Part shown: one piece after another, positions 40,163-49,812 of the stretch
Numbering within the stretch: the stretch's first letter is position 1
Layout: every line of letters starts with the position of its first letter
Made by a program: the position numbers and the translations under genes
Notes under the pieces: generated by a model
What the model was told of the DNA's origin: nothing
The model's input: the letters and a program-made list of their open reading frames with translations, nothing else
Database searches by the model: none
Assembly: GCA_004014935.1 (NCBI GenBank)
Contig: CP025323.1
Span: 372,001-436,000 of the forward strand
DNA length: 64,000 nt
DNA from: Saccharomycopsis malanga
Taxonomy: Eukaryota; Ascomycota; Saccharomycetes; Ascoideales; Saccharomycopsidaceae
Reading direction: 5' to 3'

Positions 40163-41068
40163 CTACTTTGTGGGACTTGGGGTAGCTGAAGCGTATGTAG
40201 ATTGTGGACTTTTGGTCTGCTCTGATGCCCCAGCAGCAGACGACGATAGAACAAATGTAACAGGGGTCACAGGCCCTTGAGGTATCAAACTAGTAGGCTT
40301 GCTTGTGATTACCCTGGTTGTGTCTGCTGAGCATGCTGAAGAAGCACTTTTAATATATTTTCCAGGAACACCCTGTAACGTAGCAATCACACAAGGGTCA
40401 CTTATAATGCCTGTAGATGTGACTGTAGAGGCGTAGCTAATAGCTGTGGTGCTTTTGCCGTACTTAATTTGCAGAACATGGGTTTCAATGTAAGTATAAA
40501 CAACTCGGAGCCCAGAGATTATGAACACCCCGTTCGCAAGTTTCAGAGAGAGATGTCTTGTATCAGCTTGTGGAGTAACCTGTTTTGGCTCATTGTCTTT
40601 TATTTCATTGAGTTTTTCCTGGTTTTTTGCCGCTGTGTTTTCTACAGAAACATCTGACTTTTGTATTTGATTGTTACTATCTATTTGTCTGGAAAACCCA
40701 TTTGGATTATCTTGATGATTGGTGCTAGCCATTCCTACCGGATTATTTGCTTTATTACCGGCCAAAATACTCAAACTATTTGGTTCCTGTACAGCAGCCT
40801 GGCCAGCAGGGTGAGCTGAATTCATAGAAGACTGCAAATTGGGTTGCAGGTTAACATTTGGCAAAACTTTCGCTTGATTTTCCGGATTTATTGCTGCAAT
40901 CTCTCCAATATGTTTTGTCTTCAAAAGGTCTACTCCTGGTTTTAAAACATTTTCCTTTGCAGGAATTTTGCCTTTCCAAAATGAAGTTATCCCTCTTTTT
41001 GAAACCTCTTCAGCAGCACTTAACTGACTAGCAAAAATTGTTATTAGAATAAAACTTGTTAATTTCAT
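40163..41068 (-). CDS. Secreted protein of unknown function, paralogue 1
   Basis: I do not recognise this family. The 301-residue product starts with a clear signal peptide (MKLTSFILITIFASQLSA), then a short segment ending in a Kex2-type KR site at about 24-25 (EVSKRGITSF). A long Asn/Gln/Lys-rich spacer follows to about 165. Then comes a compact region (about 170-248) with hydrophobic strands and two cysteines, SDPCVIATL and IKSASSAC, and a Ser/Thr/Pro-rich tail. No GPI-type hydrophobic C terminus. The two-cysteine region and parts of the spacer (RQIDSNNQ) match the next gene upstream on the same strand, so they are a tandem pair. Cell-wall or secreted location is inferred. Confidence 0.7.
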   Translation of the reverse strand: MKLTSFILITIFASQLSAAEEVSKRGITSFWKGKIPAKENVLKPGVDLLKTKHIGEIAAINPENQAKVLPNVNLQPNLQSSMNSAHPAGQAAVQEPNSLSILAGNKANNPVGMASTNHQDNPNGFSRQIDSNNQIQKSDVSVENTAAKNQEKLNEIKDNEPKQVTPQADTRHLSLKLANGVFIISGLRVVYTYIETHVLQIKYGKSTTAISYASTVTSTGIISDPCVIATLQGVPGKYIKSASSACSADTTRVITSKPTSLIPQGPVTPVTFVLSSSAAGASEQTKSPQSTYASATPSPTK

Positions 41069-41873
41069 TTGTTGTGCAATGTTTTATGACTAAAAACAGT
41101 AACAGCTTTTATATCTTAAACTTTGAAAAACTTTTTTAAATTTGAAAATAATATGCGAATCAATAATCAACCTTCCAATTCATCAAATAATAGATAAATG
41201 GACCTGCAAATTCGGCTGAGAAACAAAAAGGCTTTCAACAAACAATCCATGGATAAACTACAGACAATATATAAGCGCCTATCAATAATTAAATAGACTT
41301 ACTGGTAACAAGCACATTTTCCATTCATAGTTTTGACGGCCGTGATAGAGGAGAATGGTATGCCGCCGTGCGTCAATGTTGGGGAGTTTTCTGCAAGCCG
41401 CGCACGTTAGCCGTTTGAATATGCCCGTTTAAAACGCATCTTTTCCATAAGGTCTACTTAGCGAATTTAAGGTAGCCTTTCAATTATTATCATGCCAATA
41501 TCTAAACTTTCACCTTAGGCATGGGGTACTGTGAGGACAGCCCTTTTAGGTTATACACAGTTGAACTATAATAAGTAAACAGCAACAACGCCATAGTAAA
41601 AAGTATTATTTTTGACAGACTAATGTCCATTTTTTTATGTTTGCACTTTTTACTGGAAAAATATTATCATCTGCTTATCAGATAGCCTGTGAAAAGATTT
41701 CAATAAACGGAAATTGGGGTATTTACCTACAAAGCCTTCTTTAATAACTCGTCTCCGGGCACTCCCAGTACTATATTTATAAGCCAAGTCTTATTACAAA
41801 AGAGAACCTCTGTAGATAGTACGCATGATTGAAAAAGATAAAAATATATAAAAACTATAGCCAGAGTTTTAAA
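41069..41873. other. Gap between the paired secreted-protein genes
   Basis: About 800 bases serving as promoter of paralogue 1. A patch richer in G and C (41333-41425, with GCCGCCGTGCGTC and GCCGCGCACG) stands out from the AT-rich surroundings. A TATATAAG is at 41266-41273. No gene seen. Confidence 0.5.
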
Positions 41874-42830
41874 CTACTTGGCGGCACAAGCAGAGGATGC
41901 GCTGGCAATAACGCTCTGAGAAGGTCCCTTCATGGTGGCAATATCACAAGGATCACTAAAAAATTTTGAAGTCTTAATAGTTGTGACCTGGGTTGAGTAT
42001 GAGGTTTTATCGCCTTCAGCGAACAGTACAACTTGGCTTTCAGCAAAATCATAAATTACAAGCAATCCACTGCCAATGGTAACATAATTTGCTGCCCTGC
42101 TGTCTCTCCACAATGTTTCTAACTGCACTTCACCTTTGTTTGCCTTTGGACTTTTGTCTTTGTCATCTTTTCCTTGATCATTATTCTTGCTAGCTGCACT
42201 AGCAATTACTGTTGCGCCTGGTGCCGGTGCTGCTACTGGTGCCACAGGTGCTGGTGCTGGTGCTACTGGGGCAGCTTGCACTGCTCCTGCTTCTGCTGCT
42301 ACAACTGCTGCTCCAGCCGCTGCTGCCATAGGAGGAATTACTTTCTCTGCCCCTGATTCGTGTGTTGTTGATTCACTATTTTCATTTCCAGAGGTTTCGG
42401 CTTTTTGCCCGTTATTTTCTGCAGTTTTCAATGGATAATTTTTGCCTATTTCATCTTTTCCGTTTGAAGTTTGTTTATTGTCAATTTGCTGTTTAAAATT
42501 ACTGTTCTCTTGTGTACTTGGAACACTCTTCTGCTCTTTCGGTAATGTAATTTTTTGCTGATCTGTGTTCAGAATTTTTTGTTTCTGACTGGTCTTGTCT
42601 GAAAGATGTGTTGTTGGTAATACCTGAGGTGGATTAGAATGTGTTTGAGCTCCTGATTTGAAAGGATTAAATTTGTTAAGCCAGCTGCCTATCGACGAGG
42701 TTGCACCAAGAATTTTCCCATTGGATTGGAGGTTAGTTTCGTGAGGTGTAACTGGAGCTGATAGCACCACCTGTGATTGCTTCAAGGCAACTATTAGAAT
42801 AAACAAAAGAATCTGTCTATCAAATATCAT
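41874..42830 (-). CDS. Secreted protein of unknown function, paralogue 2
   Basis: A 318-residue relative of the gene at 40163-41068; family not recognised. The frame continues upstream, but ATG 42830 is chosen because it opens a signal peptide (MIFDRQILLFILIVALKQSQ, cleavage likely at VLSA/APV). After SSIGSWLNKFNPFKSG comes a polar spacer, an Ala/Pro-rich stretch (about 165-210, APAPVAPVAAPAPG), and a C-terminal domain: YVTIGSGLLVIYDFAESQVV, then FFSDPCDIATM and IASASSAC, ending AAK. The two cysteines are spaced much as in paralogue 1. The protein stops right after the second cysteine, whereas paralogue 1 has a further tail. The alternative start at 42992 would add a hydrophobic non-signal stretch. 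Confidence 0.7.
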   Translation of the reverse strand: MIFDRQILLFILIVALKQSQVVLSAPVTPHETNLQSNGKILGATSSIGSWLNKFNPFKSGAQTHSNPPQVLPTTHLSDKTSQKQKILNTDQQKITLPKEQKSVPSTQENSNFKQQIDNKQTSNGKDEIGKNYPLKTAENNGQKAETSGNENSESTTHESGAEKVIPPMAAAAGAAVVAAEAGAVQAAPVAPAPAPVAPVAAPAPGATVIASAASKNNDQGKDDKDKSPKANKGEVQLETLWRDSRAANYVTIGSGLLVIYDFAESQVVLFAEGDKTSYSTQVTTIKTSKFFSDPCDIATMKGPSQSVIASASSACAAK

Positions 42831-44084
42831 TATAGTGACGTTGTAAACCCTACCAGCAAGAGCTGATAACAAAAATATCGAGAGAAAAAAAAATGGGGAA
42901 AAAATGAATGCGTTAATGGAATCTTTTGAAAAAAAAAAGAAGGATATATGAAAAAGTGGAAAACAAAAGAAGTTAAATGAAAGACAATACAAAATTAACG
43001 TAGACTCCTCACGGCTGCCTTACCAAGTTCTAACCGACCAAAAGTTCTTGTTTCTCATAGTAGTTCGCCATTACTACATCCCTCAAAACGGTCTTGGCAT
43101 TGAGCCACACGACTATTTGATGTCTTCACAAAATAACATTACTATAAGCTAACAGAAGTGCCTCTACAGAGAATGCAAGGCTCGTATACCTTTCAGACCC
43201 CCGCTAAAACTCTTTCTAATACGAAAACCGATTTGAAAAGGCACCACTATGCATGTCGACGCATCCTAGAGAATTTCCATACCATGCTGCATATTTATGC
43301 AGGCTCACCAGGCTTGTCTTCCGTGGGCAATATTGGAATGGCTCGCGGCCTAAGCACAGGCTATTGCAAGTAAAGATGAAAGCGAGGCTTTGGTATTATT
43401 AGACGCACAAAGCTTGGTGTCTTATAATGGTGTTGTGTCCTCCTTTGTGAATCATCATAGATAATTGGGGTAAGCTGTTCTATACTTTATTTGAGTTGGA
43501 AAATGGTGAATTTGTTACTTGAATACATGAAATAGTAGTCTTTGATAACTTTTTCTTTATAATTTTTACGGTCAAAAAATGTGTCTACCAAGTTAAAGCG
43601 GCATATTGAGTAGAAGTGTTCTTTTCCATCCGAATTGGCATTGCAAATAAGGTGGTTTTTTTTTGTAGTATAGCTGATAGAATAATTGAAGTATCATTAT
43701 TATTTATCGTACAAATTACAGTACTACAGTACTGTATGGTAGCTTAATTTTGTGCATTTCTCTAGGTGGGACTGCTTCCTATTCGATATTTACCGAGATA
43801 TAAAGTCTTTAGTCTTGTTTAGCGACTACACGCCTATAGTTGTTAAGTGGCAGTTAAGTAAAGATGAATCCAAGATTCTAATGCTTAATTGCGATAGCTA
43901 ATGTTAATCAATAGCTTAATTGTATTGTAACTAAACATATAAAAAGGCATTTGTCATATTAGTGATTTCTTATACCCGCCATTTCTCTTCAAACTACACT
44001 CTTTCAACGAACATCATATATATTTATAAGTGGGTCTTATTTTATATTTCTTCTATTGAACATAAGTTGTAAAATTACTAACCT

Positions 44085-44109
44085 AATAGGACCTTTATGG
44101 TCCACTATT
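44085..44109. repeat. Local hairpin GGACC-TTTAT-GGTCC
   Basis: GGACC at 44089-44093 pairs with GGTCC at 44099-44103. With one bulged base the stem extends through AATAG and CTATT. Its CCTTTATG is also complementary to CATAAAGG at 44172-44179, so alternative pairings exist. Confidence 0.55.
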
Positions 44110-44147
44110 ATTATATTATACGAAGTTAATGGCTAACATGCATGAGC

Positions 44148-44230
44148 CTGCGTGTGGTTGAGTTATTTTATCATAAAGGCCCTAAATTATATTCTACACA
44201 TAATATATCCCAGATAAAAACCACACGCAG
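44148..44230. repeat. 12-bp perfect inverted repeat upstream of HSH155
   Basis: CTGCGTGTGGTT (44148-44159) and AACCACACGCAG (44219-44230) are exact reverse complements separated by 59 AT-rich bases. The G/C-rich arms stand out from their surroundings. They could be paired binding sites, a cruciform or foldback RNA, or ends of a tiny inverted-repeat element. About 250 bases upstream of HSH155. Confidence 0.75.
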
Positions 44231-44481
44231 CTATCACAGACTAATTGAAATACACATTTACAGGAATTCCCATTTGACTCTTTTCAATATATTGACTTTC
44301 TTTTAATAAAGAAAGGTCTTTCATGTTGGACTTAGCATTAAAATCATGTGACACATGCATTATTTTTTATGGTATTTTTCAGATTTAATTTCTATATAAT
44401 TATTTTGGATAGCTCTTCGAAGGCAATTACGACCGATTTCACTTGGTTTGTAACTGAGTAGTTGATTATACAGTACCAGCT

Positions 44482-47400
44482 ATGAGCTCTTCAGTTTCCA
44501 AGGTAAATGGTGCCGCGCTGCATATAGCGAATGGTGGCTCTCGTAAGAGACCTGCAAGAGAAAGAAGAAGCAGATGGGATGTCAAGAAAATTCATAAAAA
44601 TGATAAAGCAATGGATGACACCAATACGGGTAAACCTAATGTTTCGTTGAATGTAGAAAAGGAATCTCCATCAAAGGAAACAGGACCAGCTATTGAGTTT
44701 TCGTCAAATGGTGAAATCATCGTATCGCGCTGGGATAAGGAACAGAATGAAGAGGAAGAGCAAGAACTCCAGCAAAAACAACAGCATATTGCAAACATAC
44801 CTGTAGTTAATGACGTACCGCTTGTGAATTCCGTATTGGATATTCTTTTACCTCACGGTTATGAAATTTTGGATCCTCCTGAAGGGTTTGCAAGTATTCA
44901 AAAGGATATCGATTTAGGAGCTTTCCAGAACACCGGGTATTTCATACCTGAAGAAAGTAAAGAGTCAAATAAGATATTGAAAGATTCTATCGTTACATCT
45001 GTCCCGGGTATAAGAGACTTGCAATATTTCAAAGAAGAAGATGCGAAATATTTTGGAAAATTACTCAAGGAAGAGGATAATAAGAAACACTTAACAATAG
45101 ACGAGGTCAAAGAAAGAAAGGTAATGAAATTATTATTGAAGATAAAGAATGGGTCGCAACATGTCCGTAAATTGGCTTTACGTAATTTGACTGATAATTC
45201 CAGAGAATTTGGGCCTAAAATTTTATTCAATCAGATATTGCCTCTTCTCATGGAGCCTTCTTTGAATGATAGAGAAAGACATTTGCTTGTGAAGGTTGTA
45301 GATAGGATATTATACAAATTGGACGACTTGATACGTCCCTACACTGACAAGATCCTCAAGGTAATTTCGCCATTATTAGCAGACGAAAATCATATCATGA
45401 GAATTGAAGCGAGAGAAATTATCTCTAATTTAGCAAAAGCTTCTGGCCTTGCTCACACAATTTCAACGTTGAGGAAATATATAGACTCTCAGGATGAAGT
45501 CTTGAGAAGTATAACAGCTAGAACATTTGCTGTAGTGGCAAATGCGTTGGGCATACAATCATTAATCCCTTTTTTGAAGGCTGTATGTGCTTCTAAGAAG
45601 TCTTGGGTGGCCAGACATACTGGTGTGAAAATTGTGCAGCAGATATCTATGCTTGTTGGCTGCGGTGTATTACCATATCTCAATTCGTTGGTAAGCTGCA
45701 TTTCTCGAGGACTTGTAGATGACAATTTGCAGGTACGTAAGGTCACTGCGTTAGCTTTGTCCTCATTAGCTGAGTCATCCAATCCTTATGGTATAGAGTC
45801 TTTTGAGCCGATCCTTGAACCATTGTGGGGAGGTATAAAAAAACATAGGGGTAATACGCTTGCTGCTTACTTGAAATGCATTGGCAATATTATTCCACTC
45901 ATGGATCCCGAATATGCCAGTTATTATGCTAATGAAGTATTTTATATCTTATTGCGTGAATTCAGCTCATCTGATGATGATATGAAAAGAACAGTTTTGA
46001 AGGTCATACAACAATGTTCTATGACTGATGGAGTAGAGGCAATCTTCTTAAAAAAAGAGGTTTTGCCTCCATTTTTGAAATATTTCTGGAATAGACGGTC
46101 TGCTTTGGACACGAGGCTTAGCAAGATGGTGATAGAAACCACTGTTGTGTTGTCTAATAGAATAGGATATGAGATAATGGTAGATAGTATTTTAATTTAT
46201 CTTAAGGACGAATCTGAATTTTTGAGGAAAATGAGTGTGGAAACTGTTCAACATCTATTTTCTGATGTGGTAATGGCTGATTTGAATGAAAGAAGTGAAG
46301 AGCGGTTGATTGACGGTATGCTAGTGGCAATTCAGAAAACCAACTCTGAATCCTCATCAAACAGTAATCAATCTGTTTTGAACTCTTTTGGTACCGTGGT
46401 AAACGCTTTAGACTACAAAGTAAAACCTTATCTACCTCAAATCATTTCCATTATTCTATACAGAGTGAAAAATGAATCGCCAGAAATCCGTCAGCAATCA
46501 GCAGACTTGATATCCAAGTTGGTGCCAGCGATTAAAGCTTGTAATGAGTACGATATCATCAGTAAACTATCTAAAGTTTTGTATGAATCTTTAGGCGAAG
46601 TATATCCTGAAGTTTTGGGCTCTATTTTGCATACTTTAAAAGTTATTATATCTACTATGGGCATATCCTCAATGAACCCATCCATAGATCAAGTTTTACC
46701 CAGTCTTACTCCTATCTTAAGAAACAGACATGAGAAAGTGCAGGAGAATGTTATTGACTTGATTGGATTAACTGCTGACAAGGCATCTGAGTACATCCCA
46801 CCCAAAGAATGGATGCGTATTTGTTTTGAATTGTTAGATTTACTTAAATCTCCTAGAAAACTGATACGTAGATCTGCAAATAAAACATTTGGCTATATTG
46901 CAAAAGCCATTGGACCCCAGGAAGTTCTAGCCACTCTTTTGAACAATTTGAGAGTTCAAGAAAGACAATCAAGAGTCTGCACTGCTGTTGCTATTGGTAT
47001 TGTTGCCGAAACATGTTCTCCTTTCACTGTTATCCCATCAATAATGAATGAATACAGAACCCCGGAGAAAAACGTGCAAAATGGTGTTTTGAAAGCCATG
47101 ACGTTTATGTTTGAGTATATCGGCGACATGGCAAAAGACTACATATATTCTGTTACACCATTGTTAGAAGATGCGTTGACTGACAGAGATCAAGTTCATA
47201 GGCAAACTGCAGCAACCGTCATAAAACATATGGCAATCGGATGTATGGGACTTGGCCTTGAAGATGTATTCATTCACTTTTTGAACCTTCTTTTACCTAA
47301 TTTGTACGAAACCAGCCCACATGTTATCGAAAGAATCATCGATGGTATTAACGGCGTACGTAATAATATAGGATGTGCTATTCTAATGAACTACGCACTT

Positions 47401-47556
47401 ATAGGGCTCTGGCATCCTGCCAGGAAGGTCAGGGCACCGTACTGGAAGGTTTACAACAACTGCTACATTCAAAGCTGTGATGCTATGGTACCTTACTATC
47501 CAGCTTTTGAAGACGATGAGGAAGCAAAAATAACAGAGTTAGACGTATGGATATAG
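44482..47556 (+). CDS. HSH155: Splicing factor SF3b1 homologue Hsh155
   Basis: Large scaffold of the SF3b complex in U2 snRNP; its HEAT superhelix clamps the branch helix during spliceosome assembly. The 1024-residue product has a short N terminus with two Trp motifs of the U2AF-ligand type (RRSRWDVKK and VSRWDKEQN), then about 20 HEAT repeats from about 220 to the end, with family blocks RNRHEKVQENVIDLIG, SPRKLIRRSANKTFGYIAK and LMNYALIGLWHPARKVRAPY. S. cerevisiae Hsh155 is 971 residues. Only one in-frame CTG was noted, near the variable N terminus, consistent with avoidance of that codon in conserved Leu positions. ATG at 44482. Convergent with the protease gene. Confidence 0.95.
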   Translation: MSSSVSKVNGAALHIANGGSRKRPARERRSRWDVKKIHKNDKAMDDTNTGKPNVSLNVEKESPSKETGPAIEFSSNGEIIVSRWDKEQNEEEEQELQQKQQHIANIPVVNDVPLVNSVLDILLPHGYEILDPPEGFASIQKDIDLGAFQNTGYFIPEESKESNKILKDSIVTSVPGIRDLQYFKEEDAKYFGKLLKEEDNKKHLTIDEVKERKVMKLLLKIKNGSQHVRKLALRNLTDNSREFGPKILFNQILPLLMEPSLNDRERHLLVKVVDRILYKLDDLIRPYTDKILKVISPLLADENHIMRIEAREIISNLAKASGLAHTISTLRKYIDSQDEVLRSITARTFAVVANALGIQSLIPFLKAVCASKKSWVARHTGVKIVQQISMLVGCGVLPYLNSLVSCISRGLVDDNLQVRKVTALALSSLAESSNPYGIESFEPILEPLWGGIKKHRGNTLAAYLKCIGNIIPLMDPEYASYYANEVFYILLREFSSSDDDMKRTVLKVIQQCSMTDGVEAIFLKKEVLPPFLKYFWNRRSALDTRLSKMVIETTVVLSNRIGYEIMVDSILIYLKDESEFLRKMSVETVQHLFSDVVMADLNERSEERLIDGMLVAIQKTNSESSSNSNQSVLNSFGTVVNALDYKVKPYLPQIISIILYRVKNESPEIRQQSADLISKLVPAIKACNEYDIISKLSKVLYESLGEVYPEVLGSILHTLKVIISTMGISSMNPSIDQVLPSLTPILRNRHEKVQENVIDLIGLTADKASEYIPPKEWMRICFELLDLLKSPRKLIRRSANKTFGYIAKAIGPQEVLATLLNNLRVQERQSRVCTAVAIGIVAETCSPFTVIPSIMNEYRTPEKNVQNGVLKAMTFMFEYIGDMAKDYIYSVTPLLEDALTDRDQVHRQTAATVIKHMAIGCMGLGLEDVFIHFLNLLLPNLYETSPHVIERIIDGINGVRNNIGCAILMNYALIGLWHPARKVRAPYWKVYNNCYIQSCDAMVPYYPAFEDDEEAKITELDVWI

Positions 47557-47879
47557 TTCCTATTATAAGCTACTTTAGTGTATGATTAGTTTTATGACTG
47601 TTTTAATGAATACTCACCAGCTATTGTTTTTTGTAGGATTGATTTTCAAGTACTTTTCAAATGACAATTTAAGATTGAGAGCCTTACAGTTATGATTACA
47701 TTATTTTTCGAGCTCAGTATATCTGTTACACGCGTTGTCTTACAGTTGACATTAAATATTAAAACACCTTTATTTTAGTATGAAAAAAAAAATCAACTAA
47801 ATAAAGTTTGAAAATGAATAAAGGGCAAACAAGTTTGTTTGAACAGAAATAAAGGCGAAAGCATCCTCCAGGGAGCTTC
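47557..47879. other. Convergent gap HSH155/aspartyl protease
   Basis: About 320 AT-rich bases between two 3' ends; nothing recognised beyond probable 3' UTRs. Confidence 0.6.
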
Positions 47880-49088
47880 TTAAACAGTGACAATGTCACT
47901 TGGACTGTTGTCGTATTTAGCTTGAGCAATACCAATTTGAGTGTCTTCAATGTTGTAGTAAACGTAAGCAGATCTCAAGAATCCATCACCGAGAATGTAG
48001 TAGTCAGCTTGAGATCCCAAGACACCCACAATACATTCCCCACCAGCGCCAGGTTGTCCTTGAGTGTTGAACAACAAGTCCTTGAAAGGAACCTTGATAG
48101 TCTTGTCCTCGAAGGTGAACTCGAAATCATCACCCTTGGTGTCACAAGAAGTAGTGTACCCACCGGCTTGTTGGTCGTACTTACCATATTTCTCACCAAT
48201 AGCCTTGGCAATGTCTTGTGGAGCGTATATCAAGGTGGTACCAGAGTCCAACAAAGCTGGGTATGCTTTGGTAGCGAATTTGTTGCTGCCAGCGTTGATA
48301 CTGTCCAAGTTGACAAAGAAAGCAACAGCTTCATCAGTTTGAGAACCAGAGTCGTCGATCTTTTGGATTTCCAAAGTCTTCAAGTCACCGTCAAACTTGG
48401 ACTTGTCAATGGCACCAAACAAGATGTTACCAGATTTAGCCTCAGCAGAGTTCAAGTACAATGAATAAGCAGCTTTGCTGATGACGCCTTGGCTCTTCAT
48501 TTGCAATGGCAAATTGTCATAAGTGAAAGCATCAGAGGCTTGAGCAGACGCTTCGTTACCTTTGAAACCAACACCGAGAATAGATTGGCCAACGTTTTGG
48601 GTGGTAGCATCACCGAATTCCAAGTCTTTGATTGTAGCACCGCCAAGCTTGACGGTTTCCTTAGCCCAGTCACCAGAAGCAGAAGAACCGTCTCCGTAAC
48701 CAATTTTGAAACCATCCTTGTCCTTTTTGTAAGTAGAAGATTTGGTGTGGTCATAGGTACCGTCCTTAGATTGAGTACCTGCACCTGGAACCCACAAGTC
48801 AGAAGAACCAGTGTCAATGTCAACCTTAATCTTCTGGCCTGGAGTGCCGATTTCAAGATCAGCCAAGTACAAAGCATACTCGTTTTCCAAAGGAACATTG
48901 ATACCAGAACCAGCAGCCTTTCTGGTGAATCTATTTCCTTTACCAATGTTACTCAAGGTGGAGTTGTTAGAGCCGTATCTGACGACATTAAAACTGATCT
49001 GAGGAGGTTGAGAAGCCACCGGAGCAGCAGAGGTGACAGAAGTCAAAGCAGCGATGACAGATAATAAAACGGTGTTGGAAAATTGCAT
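47880..49088 (-). CDS. Secreted aspartyl protease (SAP/candidapepsin family)
   Basis: A pepsin-fold protease of 402 residues, expected to be secreted and active at acid pH. Signal peptide about 1-21 (MQFSNTVLLSVIAALTSVTS), a propeptide to about 58, then the mature enzyme. Catalytic motifs are DTGSSDLW with Asp92 and DSGTTLIY with Asp281; YGDGS marks the flap with Tyr131. The usual first disulfide loop after the first motif is absent (GAGTQSKDGTYDHTKSS, no Cys). Only Cys315 and Cys352 remain. There is no clear KR Kex2 site; FTRKAAG is the nearest basic site. Codon use is strongly biased (TTG, AAG, GTC, GGT), suggesting high expression. ATG 49088 is used; the frame upstream begins with TTG. Confidence 0.92.
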   Translation of the reverse strand: MQFSNTVLLSVIAALTSVTSAAPVASQPPQISFNVVRYGSNNSTLSNIGKGNRFTRKAAGSGINVPLENEYALYLADLEIGTPGQKIKVDIDTGSSDLWVPGAGTQSKDGTYDHTKSSTYKKDKDGFKIGYGDGSSASGDWAKETVKLGGATIKDLEFGDATTQNVGQSILGVGFKGNEASAQASDAFTYDNLPLQMKSQGVISKAAYSLYLNSAEAKSGNILFGAIDKSKFDGDLKTLEIQKIDDSGSQTDEAVAFFVNLDSINAGSNKFATKAYPALLDSGTTLIYAPQDIAKAIGEKYGKYDQQAGGYTTSCDTKGDDFEFTFEDKTIKVPFKDLLFNTQGQPGAGGECIVGVLGSQADYYILGDGFLRSAYVYYNIEDTQIGIAQAKYDNSPSDIVTV

Positions 49089-49427
49089 TTTGAAAGTTAA
49101 TATCAAGAACTGAATTCAAATGAAAAATTTGTTGAAAAAGTATGAGTGAAAGAATTGAATATAAAAAGAGGATGTTTTTGTTGATGATTATAAGAAGAAA
49201 AAACAAAACTACAATTTCATATCAAGAATCATCAAGTTTATATACCTAGAAATATTTTTTTTTCACAGTATCAATCTTTAAATAGATTGGAGTTGAAATG
49301 TGCCTTACAAGGGCTGCCTAATTGATGTTATTGTATTGCTTGTGCATGATAATAGGGGCCAAAGACATCTTCATGTTGTGTAGTAGTTACTATTTATTAA
49401 ACAATGTGTAGTCATGTTGAAAAAATA

Positions 49428-49462
49428 CGTTCGTCGTTCGTGTGTCGCTGCACGATCGAACG
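49428..49462. repeat. CGTTCG-rich imperfect inverted repeat
   Basis: CGTTCGTCGTTCGTG on the left and CACGATCGAACG on the right are near reverse complements around a short TGTCGCTG centre. It lies about 340 bases upstream of the protease start and could be a regulatory site. Confidence 0.5.
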
Positions 49463-49485
49463 GAATGTACAACGCAGGCCTAAAT

Positions 49486-49503
49486 AAGGCATTATAATGC
49501 CTT
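49486..49503. repeat. Perfect 18-bp palindrome
   Basis: AAGGCATTATAATGCCTT equals its own reverse complement. It may be a dimeric protein-binding site upstream of the protease gene; no known consensus recognised. Confidence 0.7.
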
Positions 49504-49736
49504 TCATGCATTATTCTATGGTACCATTAAATCTTCAACAATGGTGGCATAAGGCCAAGGCTTGGTATTTCCTTGGCTTCATGAGTGGGATCAATAAAAG
49601 TTTATCCTTCAAACAATACTTCTCTTTTGGTATGCGTTTATATCGTTCATGCTACCATAGTATAAAACATAACTCCTGCATATTGATGGTATACCCCATG
49701 CAATATTGACCGTTGCCAATTTTGCCTTGTCATTCT

Positions 49737-49812
49737 TGGCTCTACTTGGATCTACTTGGCTCTACTTGGCTCTACTTGGCTCTACTTGGCTCTACTTGGC
49801 TCTACTTGGCCT
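49737..49812 (+). repeat. Tandem array of a 10-bp unit (TCTACTTGGC)
   Basis: About seven and a half copies of TCTACTTGGC run head to tail, nearly perfect, with one G-to-A-type variant in the second unit (TTGGA). The short ORF across it is a product of the repeat, not a gene. A 10-bp period equals about one DNA helical turn. Confidence 0.85.

Larger units (their letters stand above)
42831..44481. other. Divergent region paralogue 2/HSH155
   Basis: About 1.65 kb, the second-longest gene-free stretch besides the UME6 and protease gaps. A 71-codon ORF at 43158-43373 has no recognisable content. Contains inverted repeats at 44085-44230. Long upstream regions are common for regulated cell-surface genes. 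Confidence 0.55.

Noticed and set aside
43158-43373. A 71-codon ORF between the secreted-protein pair and HSH155.
   Set aside because: No recognisable content; length is within chance expectation.
47922-49064. Long antisense ORFs (180 and 191 codons) over the aspartyl protease gene.
   Set aside because: The strong codon bias of the protease removes stops in the opposite frames; no recognisable protein.
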